A DNA stretch of 6,246 nt from the NCBI GenBank assembly GCA_018303705.1, contig JAGVXQ010000062.1, positions 1 through 6,246 on the forward strand. Reading direction: 5' to 3'. The first letter of the stretch is position 1; every line of letters starts with the position of its first letter. The notes beneath the pieces were generated by a model. It saw nothing but the letters and a program-made list of their open reading frames with translations, had not been told where the DNA came from and made no database searches. The translations under genes and the position numbers were made by a program. This document shows, one piece after another, positions 1 to 3,792 of this stretch. The DNA comes from Candidatus Woesearchaeota archaeon. Its GTDB lineage: Archaea; Nanobdellota; Nanobdellia; SCGC-AAA011-G17; JACPNG01.

Positions 1-503
1 CTCCATTTCCAGATTTTTAAGCCATCGAAGTTCCAGAATGGAATCATGTTAAATACTGCAAGCAATGAATTTATGTAAAAGCCATAGAACATTATGCTGT
101 TTGAGATTCCAATGTAAAGCAATGCTAGGAAAATCCCTGCGAGGACTATGTTTATCAATGGGCCCATGGCTGATATTTTGCCATACTTGCTTTTTGTCAA
201 TTGGCCATGAATCATGACTGCACCAGGGGCAGCGAATATGAAGCCAAAGAAGCTCATTGCAAGGGCTATTATGAGCATGAAATCAAATGACCTGTATTCT
301 GCCCAGCAGTTGTATCTTTGGGCGAGGTACTTGTGGCCAAGCTCGTGGAAAAGGAAAGATATTCCAACTGTTAAACCAGATACAAGAAAATTGTATAGGA
401 AAGATGCAAAGTTCAATGGACGAGACATTAATATTGCAAATGCTATTGACAAAACAACCCAGCTTTTCAGCAAATCTTTTTTTTCCACTGAAGAAAATTG
501 CAT
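1..503 (-). CDS. Site-2 protease family (peptidase M50) membrane metalloprotease, partial
   Basis: This is the N-terminal 167 residues of a multi-pass membrane zinc protease; the C-terminus lies beyond the left edge. Translating the minus strand from the ATG at 503 gives an open frame to the edge. It carries the zinc-binding HELGH motif (HExxH, residues 53-57) within a hydrophobic segment, a GPLIN stretch (114-118) as in M50 proteins, and a second metal-site motif, NMIPFWNFDG (N152, P155, D160, G161), equivalent to the family NxxPxxxxDG. Hydrophobic segments lie at roughly 14-27, 39-52, 76-92 and 113-133. Family members cleave substrates within the membrane, often in regulated proteolysis; the substrate here is unknown. 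The start is supported by a TATA box about 25 nt upstream, implying a leaderless mRNA. It is divergent from rnhB. Both active-site motifs are intact, so nothing suggests decay. Confidence 0.9.
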   Translation of the reverse strand, partial: MQFSSVEKKDLLKSWVVLSIAFAILMSRPLNFASFLYNFLVSGLTVGISFLFHELGHKYLAQRYNCWAEYRSFDFMLIIALAMSFFGFIFAAPGAVMIHGQLTKSKYGKISAMGPLINIVLAGIFLALLYIGISNSIMFYGFYINSLLAVFNMIPFWNFDGLKIWKW

Positions 504-524
504 ACCATGATTAGGAGCATATAA

Positions 525-532
525 TTTATAAA
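525..532. promoter_or_regulatory. Palindromic TATA box shared by divergent M50 protease gene and rnhB
   Basis: The sequence TTTATAAA reads the same on both strands. Its centre (528.5) is 25.5 nt from the first base of the M50 start codon (503) and 26.5 nt from the first base of the rnhB start codon (555). Archaeal transcription usually starts about 25 nt downstream of the TATA centre, so one TBP site could drive two nearly leaderless transcripts in opposite directions. A GGGGTGG run just before the rnhB ATG resembles a Shine-Dalgarno but would lie mostly outside such a transcript. That both genes use this box is inferred from spacing. Confidence 0.65.
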
Positions 533-554
533 CATGATTGTTTTTGGGGTGGTC

Positions 555-1238
555 ATGGCATTGGTATTGGGAATCGATGAGGCAGGCAGACAAGTTTAAA
601 TGATTTGGCCTAAGGGTCCTTGCATCGGTTCTTTATTCATAGCAGGCGTCATGATAGATGAAAATATGGATGACAAACTCAGGGCCATCGGAGTAAAGGA
701 TTCTAAATTATTAAGCCACAAGAGAAGGGTTGAACTGGAAAAGGAGATAAGGAAAATAGCAAAGGATGTAATGATAATCAAGGTCATGCCAGAGGAAATT
801 GATGCTGCTGTTGATTCTGGTGATGGTTTTAACTTAAATTGGCTTGAAGCAAGGAAGCAAGCAGAGATAATAAATGAATTAAAACCAGATAGAGCAATAA
901 TAGACTGCCCTAGCCCGAACATCAGTAAATATACAGAATACTTGACAAAGCTGCTGGATAATAAAGATGTTGGGCTTGTAGTTGAGCATAAGGCTGACAA
1001 GAATTTTCCAAGTGTGGCTGCTGCTTCGATAGTTGCAAAAGTAGAGCGTGAAAAGGAAGTAAATGAAATAGAAAAGATGGTTGACGAATCAATAGGCTCC
1101 GGGTATGTTTCAAACAAAATATGCCAGAGATTCATAAAGGATAACTTTGAAAAATACCCCAAGATATTTAGGAAGTCATGGTCAACTTGGAAGAACCATG
1201 ACCATATGAAAAAACAGGCAAAGCTTGATGAGTTTTAA
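555..1238 (+). CDS. rnhB: Ribonuclease HII, interrupted by a 24-nt putative BHB intron
   Basis: RNase HII cleaves RNA in RNA-DNA hybrids and at single ribonucleotides in DNA, removing misincorporated ribonucleotides and primers. Exon 1 (555-589) encodes MALVLGIDEAG plus two bases of an Arg codon. Exon 2 (614-1238) completes GRGPCIGSLFIAG and the rest. The joined product is 219 residues, normal for archaeal RNase HII. Catalytic carboxylates are D8 and E9 (GIDEAGRG), D109 (RAIIDCP) and D140 (KADKNFPSVAAASIVAK). The VKDSK motif (about 39-43), the SGY tyrosine (about 176) and the archaeal RKSWSTW end (about 198-204) are present. Unspliced, translation from 555 stops at TAA 597-599 after 14 residues. 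An ATG at 600, inside the insert, would give a 212-residue protein lacking D8, E9 and the first G and R of GRG, so probably inactive. Selection has kept everything downstream intact, which argues for splicing over pseudogenisation. The truncated PHP gene follows 2 nt later. Confidence 0.9.
590..613 (+). other. Putative archaeal BHB-type intron in the rnhB pre-mRNA
   Basis: The 24-nt segment interrupts the Arg codon of GRGP (AG|G, phase 2). The central helix is 584-587 AGGC paired with 608-611 GCCT, four Watson-Crick pairs. Each strand is followed by a 3-nt bulge: 588-590 AGA and 612-614 AAG. Cutting between the second and third bulge bases, the position used by the archaeal tRNA splicing endonuclease, releases exactly 590-613. 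The intron side is a stem, 591-596 CAAGTT with 602-607 GATTTG (four Watson-Crick, two G-U), closed by a 5-nt UAAAU loop. The exon side pairs less regularly: C583-G615, 580-582 AGG with 618-620 CCT, and 575-579 CGATG with 623-627 CATCG, with 2-nt bulges on the 3' side. The insert contains an in-frame TAA. Known protein-coding BHB introns are few, the classic case being cbf5 in Crenarchaeota. Splicing itself is inferred, not shown. Confidence 0.85.
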
Positions 1239-1240
1239 AA

Positions 1241-1327
1241 ATGTTAAAAATTGATTTGCATACACACAGCTTGGCAAGCGGCCATGCCATGAATACTGTT
1301 TATGAGCTAGCAAGGGATAAGCTGTAA
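1241..1327 (+). pseudogene. PHP-family metal-dependent phosphoesterase, truncated to the N-terminal 28 codons
   Basis: The peptide starts MLKIDLHTHSLASGHAMNTV and continues YELARDKL before TAA at 1325-1327. The DLHTHSLASGHA segment matches the first metal-binding motif (HxH) of PHP-domain phosphoesterases, the YcdX-like group typically beginning with a DLHTHT-ASGHA signature. Whole domains of this kind are about 200 residues or more; everything after the first helix is missing, including the later metal ligands. The start lies 2 nt after the rnhB stop, so the two were probably one transcript. Family similarity ends at about 1321, and remnant regulator sequence begins within some 20 nt, marking a deletion or insertion junction. 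No remaining PHP sequence is visible elsewhere in the window. The peptide cannot be an active enzyme. Confidence 0.75.
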
Positions 1328-1344
1328 AGTAAACGTCTGGAAGT

Positions 1345-1617
1345 TTGAACAAAAAACGAGCAGAACGAGGGATGAAAGCAAAATTACTCTTTAACGAATC
1401 TCTTGCTTATTGGAAAGCTGAAGTAAAATATCTTAAATCAGAAGTAAAATATACCAAAACTGGCTTTGAGCCCCTTATAGAAACGATTATTAGAAATGAT
1501 AAAATAGGAATTATCGTCTGGACAGACAAACCTCAAGGAGTGATTATCCATCAGAAAGAAGCGGCGGAGTCTTACGATAAATTCTTCCAGTTAATGTGGA
1601 AAACAGCGACTTCCTAA
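1345..1617 (+). pseudogene. C-terminal remnant of a TrmB-like transcriptional regulator
   Basis: The 90-residue frame begins at TTG 1345, and the frame is open only from 1333. It resembles the C-terminal ligand-sensing or PLD-like part of archaeal TrmB-family regulators: KKRAERGMKAKLLFNES (basic helix, then beta strand), EVKY, an IGIIVWTDKPQGVII strand pair, and the characteristic ending EAAESYDKFFQLMWKTA. The N-terminal winged-helix DNA-binding domain that should precede it is absent, so the piece cannot act as a normal regulator. A 12-bp repeat (GAAGTAAAATAT at 1420-1431 and 1441-1452, 21 nt apart) gives a seven-codon duplication, EVKYLKS-EVKYTKT. No convincing promoter or ribosome-binding site precedes it. 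It ends tail to tail with the toxin gene, 7 nt between the stops. The family call rests on recalled sequence pattern; a free-standing small protein is the alternative. Confidence 0.55.
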
Positions 1618-1619
1618 AT
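1600..1619 (+). repeat. Imperfect direct repeat, copy 1 (3' end of regulator remnant)
   Basis: AAAACAGCGACTTCCTAAAT encodes the last codons of the regulator remnant (K-T-A-T-S-stop) plus 2 nt. It matches 2341-2360 at 17 of 20 positions, in the same orientation, on the far side of the toxin-antitoxin pair. The first 11 bases are identical in both copies. Confidence 0.7.
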
Positions 1620-1624
1620 TGTTA

Positions 1625-2023
1625 TCATAAGATTGCTCTTGCTTCCTCTGGTCTGATTATTCGTATTCCTCTATATTCTTTAAGATTCAGTAAATGTTTA
1701 TCATAAGTGATGATATACTTTGACTCAGATTCAAGAGCACATTCAATAATTTTATCGTCATCGGGATCATTTTTTACTACTTTTATTTTTATTTGAGGGT
1801 TTACTAGAGTTACAAATGCGAGAACTTTCTCCAGAATTTCAGATACTTCTGCACCAGAGAAATCAAAATCTCGTTTCAAAATTTCTTGATATTCTGAAAG
1901 AATCTCAGTAGTGGAATATATCTTAATTCCTTGTCTAATCAAATCAAACAACAATTTCTGTGCGACACTCCCATCCCACACCGTAGCAGAGAGCAATACA
2001 TTTGTATCAAAAGTAACAACCAT
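1625..2023 (-). CDS. PIN-domain toxin (VapC-like putative endoribonuclease)
   Basis: This 132-residue protein is a PIN-domain nuclease of the 'putative toxin-antitoxin system toxin component, PIN family' type. Such toxins are Mg2+-dependent ribonucleases that block growth when freed from their antitoxin. The expected acidic residues are present: D6 in FDTNVLLSA, E44 in ILSEYQEIL, D90 in NDPDDDKIIECAL and D108 in ITYDKHLL. The C-terminal strand GIRIIRPEEA is typical of the group. It starts 2 nt downstream of the antitoxin stop (bases 2024-2025 between them), so the two are co-transcribed and probably translationally coupled. No active-site residue is missing and the length is normal, so it looks functional. 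The RNA target cannot be read from sequence, and calling it VapC in the strict sense is not justified. Confidence 0.88.
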   Translation of the reverse strand: MVVTFDTNVLLSATVWDGSVAQKLLFDLIRQGIKIYSTTEILSEYQEILKRDFDFSGAEVSEILEKVLAFVTLVNPQIKIKVVKNDPDDDKIIECALESESKYIITYDKHLLNLKEYRGIRIIRPEEARAIL

Positions 2024-2025
2024 TA

Positions 2026-2274
2026 TTACTTCGCCTGCAAGTCTTTTTCTGTAATTCCCTTACTTTGAAGCTTCATCTTCGCTTTCTTAGCAAAGAACCC
2101 TAAATCCTTAATAAGCTCTTCTTTGCTAGGCGTAGTAATCCTTTTTAAGATTATGGTGTCCTTAGTTCCCACTACTGCAAAGATTGTTCCTTCATCTACA
2201 TGAATATCCTCGCGTATGTCTCGTGGTATTACGACTTGTCCTTTTGATGACATCCTTACCGTTTCAACATTCAT
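2026..2274 (-). CDS. AbrB/MazE/SpoVT-family antitoxin
   Basis: This 82-residue protein begins with a SpoVT-AbrB swapped-hairpin DNA-binding domain: RMSSKGQVVIPRDIREDIHV followed by DEGTIFAV and DTIILKR (about residues 7-45). The C-terminal half (about 46-82, KEELIKDLGFFAKKAKMKLQ and on) is charged and helical, as expected for the segment that wraps around a PIN toxin. It would neutralise the downstream toxin and repress its own promoter. The ATG at 2274 has a strong GGAGGT Shine-Dalgarno 7 nt upstream, unlike the apparently leaderless M50, rnhB and smc genes. Order (antitoxin first) and 2-nt spacing are standard for such pairs. The frame is intact. Confidence 0.9.
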   Translation of the reverse strand: MNVETVRMSSKGQVVIPRDIREDIHVDEGTIFAVVGTKDTIILKRITTPSKEELIKDLGFFAKKAKMKLQSKGITEKDLQAK

Positions 2275-2281
2275 TTTAATT

Positions 2282-2287
2282 ACCTCC
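2282..2287 (-). promoter_or_regulatory. Shine-Dalgarno GGAGGT of the antitoxin gene
   Basis: ACCTCC on the plus strand reads GGAGGT on the coding strand, 7 nt before the ATG at 2274. It fixes the start codon, and it stands out because the other starts in the window lack an SD that would lie within their predicted transcript. Confidence 0.85.
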
Positions 2288-2308
2288 TATTGTCTTACTT
2301 TCCCACTG

Positions 2309-2321
2309 TAAGCTTAGCTTA
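2309..2321. promoter_or_regulatory. Perfect inverted repeat, candidate antitoxin operator
   Basis: TAAGCT (2309-2314), a single T, then AGCTTA (2316-2321) form a perfect 6-bp palindrome. It overlaps the downstream edge of the TATA box (2320-2329) by 2 bp, ahead of the predicted start site near 2299. That is where an autorepressing AbrB-type antitoxin would be expected to bind. The operator role is inferred. Confidence 0.55.
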
Positions 2322-2329
2322 TTTAAATA
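2320..2329 (-). promoter_or_regulatory. TATA box of the antitoxin-toxin operon
   Basis: TATTTAAATA is a palindromic AT-rich box with a purine-rich stretch upstream on the coding strand (AAAAG, 2330-2334). Counting about 25 nt from its centre puts the transcript start near 2299-2300. This leaves a leader of about 25 nt that contains the Shine-Dalgarno at 2282-2287. Confidence 0.7.
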
Positions 2330-2340
2330 CTTTTCTATTA

Positions 2341-2360
2341 AAAACAGCGACCCCCTGAAT
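2341..2360 (+). repeat. Imperfect direct repeat, copy 2
   Basis: AAAACAGCGACCCCCTGAAT matches copy 1 (1600-1619) at 17 of 20 positions. Read in the regulator frame it gives K-T-A-T-P-stop, the same ending as the regulator remnant, with no other regulator sequence next to it. The toxin-antitoxin pair and its promoter lie exactly between copies 1 and 2. Confidence 0.65.
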
Positions 2361-2640
2361 CTTGTCTGCTTTCAGCAGTTATTTATCATTAGCAAAGTAC
2401 CAGAAAACTACGGCGACCCCTAAAGTCTCAGTAGCGCAAAAACTCTCCTCACTGCGGTTCGTCAGGGCGTTGCACTTCTCCCTTCGGTTGACCTCACTTA
2501 ACAGGGGTTTTACGGTTCGCTCGTTGCACTTCGCTACGCCATCGCAATTTTTTTATATTTTTTATTTTTCAACAAGAAATAGTTTTCGTTCCAGCTTTTG
2601 GCTTTCACCCACCGGTCCTAGACTGGTGGAACTCGGTTAG
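2361..2640. repeat. Repeat-rich intergenic block, no supported gene
   Basis: This 280-bp stretch has short GC-rich motifs in otherwise AT-rich DNA. A third relative of the flanking repeat is at 2404-2424 (AAAACTACGGCGACCCCT, with a 2-3 nt insertion relative to copy 2). A unit made of CGGTTCG, a short spacer and CGTTGCACTTC occurs at 2455-2478 and again at 2513-2532. A strong hairpin sits at 2609-2629. Frames are open on both strands, but their translations are low-complexity Ser/Arg/Phe-rich strings without a start signal or family resemblance. The pattern resembles intergenic repeat families of archaea rather than protein-coding DNA; the family identity is not established. Confidence 0.5.
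2609..2629. repeat. Stable hairpin (9-bp stem, 3-nt loop)
   Basis: CCACCGGTC (2609-2617), loop CTA, GACTGGTGG (2621-2629) form a stem with eight Watson-Crick pairs and one G-T. No U-run follows, so a simple intrinsic terminator is unlikely. It lies at the right end of the repeat block and could be a transposable-element end, a processing site or a structured RNA. Confidence 0.6.
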
Positions 2641-2649
2641 TAGAATGGA

Positions 2650-2680
2650 GTAATCATAATTAATCATAATTCTTGATTAC
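2650..2680. repeat. Inverted repeat enclosing a tandem 10-bp repeat upstream of smc
   Basis: GTAATCA (2650-2656) and TGATTAC (2674-2680) are perfect inverted copies with a 17-nt spacer. TAATCATAAT is repeated head to tail at 2651-2660 and 2661-2670. The element lies about 55-85 bp upstream of the smc TATA box and could be a regulator site; no function can be assigned. The rest of 2681-2730 shows only AT-rich sequence. Confidence 0.45.
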
Positions 2681-2733
2681 AAAAAGAGATATAAATTGAA
2701 GATTTTAAGTAGTATTTTCCACATCAAAAAAGC

Positions 2734-2741
2734 TTATAAAG
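2734..2741 (+). promoter_or_regulatory. TATA box of smc
   Basis: TTATAAAG is preceded by an A-rich, BRE-like run (AAAAAAGC). Its centre is about 29 nt upstream of the ATG at 2767, consistent with a leaderless or very short leader transcript. A second AT-rich box (GATATAAATT, 2688-2697) lies too far upstream to serve a leaderless start. Confidence 0.6.
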
Positions 2742-2766
2742 AAACTAAAACAAAATTGTGCTAGCA

Positions 2767-3792
2767 ATGACAACAATAAAACAGTTGCGATTAAGGGGGT
2801 TCAAGTCTTTTCCTAAGTTAGTTGAAATTCCATTTGAGAATGGTTACAATTGCATTATAGGCAGCAACGGCGCGGGAAAATCGAATGTTGTCGATGCGAT
2901 ATGCTTTGTCCTCGGAAAGATATCTGCAAAATCATTGAGGGCAGAGAAATCGGCCAACCTGATATACCATGGCGGCAAGAAAGGACAGCCAGCAAAAGAA
3001 GCCCAGGTAGACATAGTGTTTGACAATTCAAAGAATGATTTTCCAATAAAAGGCAATGAGCTGAAGGTTTCTAGAATAGTGAAGCAGAATGGCAACTCAA
3101 CGTACAAGCTGAATGATGATGTTGTGACGAGGCAGCAGGTTGTTGACCTTCTTGGGCAGGCGAAGATAGACCCTGATGGGCACAACATAATACTGCAAGG
3201 AGACATAATACATTTCATGGAGATGAAGCCAGAGGAAAGGAGAGAGCTCATGGAGGAGATAGCAGGAATATCGATTTACGAGGACAAGAAGCAAAAGGCA
3301 ATGAATGAGCTTGAGAAGGTAGACTCTAAGCTAAATGAGGCAAGCATAATTCTTACAGAAAGAGAAACCTACATGAAAGAATTGAAGAGAGAAAGGGACC
3401 AGGCAGAGAAGCACAATGAGATTGAAAGCGACATAAAAAGCAACAAGGCTACATATTTACATCTGCAGATCAAAGATAGGGAAGAAAAGAAAGACGAGAT
3501 TGAGAAGAAAATAAAAGAGCAGACAAATGAAAGGGACAAGCATGAGAGTGAGATAAATGAAATAAAAAAATACATTGCTAGTAAGAAGAATGAGCTGAGT
3601 GGGATAAACAAGGAAATTGAATCAAAGGGAGAGGTAGAGCAAAAAAAGATACATGTAGACATAGAAAAGCTGAAAATAGATATAGTAAAGAATTCAACAA
3701 GACTGGAAACATGCAATTCGGAGTTGGAAAAGATAAATGCAAGGAAAAAGCAACTGGAGAAAAGCCTTGATGAAAGAAATAAAGAGCTGTAG
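2767..3792 (+). CDS. smc: SMC chromosome-structuring ATPase, N-terminal part (frame ends in TAG)
   Basis: SMC proteins form V-shaped dimers that, with ScpA/ScpB-type partners, extrude or tether DNA loops for chromosome compaction and segregation. This part holds the N-terminal head lobe: LRGFKSF, Walker A GSNGAGKS (residues 32-39), the LRAEKSANLIYHGG arginine-finger region (58-70) and the Q-loop ILQGDI (Q144). From about residue 150 it becomes the first coiled-coil arm. The frame stops at TAG 3790-3792, after residue 341, in mid-coil. The hinge and second head lobe continue in the next frame. ATG 2767 was preferred over the GTG at 2758 because homologues begin just before the IKQLRLRGFKSF strand and because of the TATA spacing; no Shine-Dalgarno is visible. 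Alone, this piece lacks the signature and Walker B motifs and could not form an ATPase head without the other part. Confidence 0.9.
   Translation: MTTIKQLRLRGFKSFPKLVEIPFENGYNCIIGSNGAGKSNVVDAICFVLGKISAKSLRAEKSANLIYHGGKKGQPAKEAQVDIVFDNSKNDFPIKGNELKVSRIVKQNGNSTYKLNDDVVTRQQVVDLLGQAKIDPDGHNIILQGDIIHFMEMKPEERRELMEEIAGISIYEDKKQKAMNELEKVDSKLNEASIILTERETYMKELKRERDQAEKHNEIESDIKSNKATYLHLQIKDREEKKDEIEKKIKEQTNERDKHESEINEIKKYIASKKNELSGINKEIESKGEVEQKKIHVDIEKLKIDIVKNSTRLETCNSELEKINARKKQLEKSLDERNKEL

Noticed and set aside
214..510. 98-residue plus-strand open frame at the left end
   Set aside because: It is the shadow of the M50 protease gene on the minus strand, whose HELGH and NxxPxxxxDG motifs settle the coding strand.
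596..1162. 188-residue minus-strand open frame opposite rnhB
   Set aside because: It is antisense to rnhB exon 2, which has unmistakable RNase HII motifs, and its Ser/Ile/Phe-rich translation is typical of a shadow frame.
2441..2540. CRISPR-like or tRNA-like reading of the GGTTCG-containing repeats
   Set aside because: Only two unequal units are present with no regular spacer, and no cloverleaf could be drawn around the GGTTCG words.
2362..2640. 92-residue plus-strand open frame (MSAFSSYLSLAKYQ...)
   Set aside because: It lies wholly in the repeat-rich block, with low-complexity Ser/Arg/Phe-rich translation, no promoter or Shine-Dalgarno and no recognisable domain. The opposite strand is also open there, so openness carries little weight.
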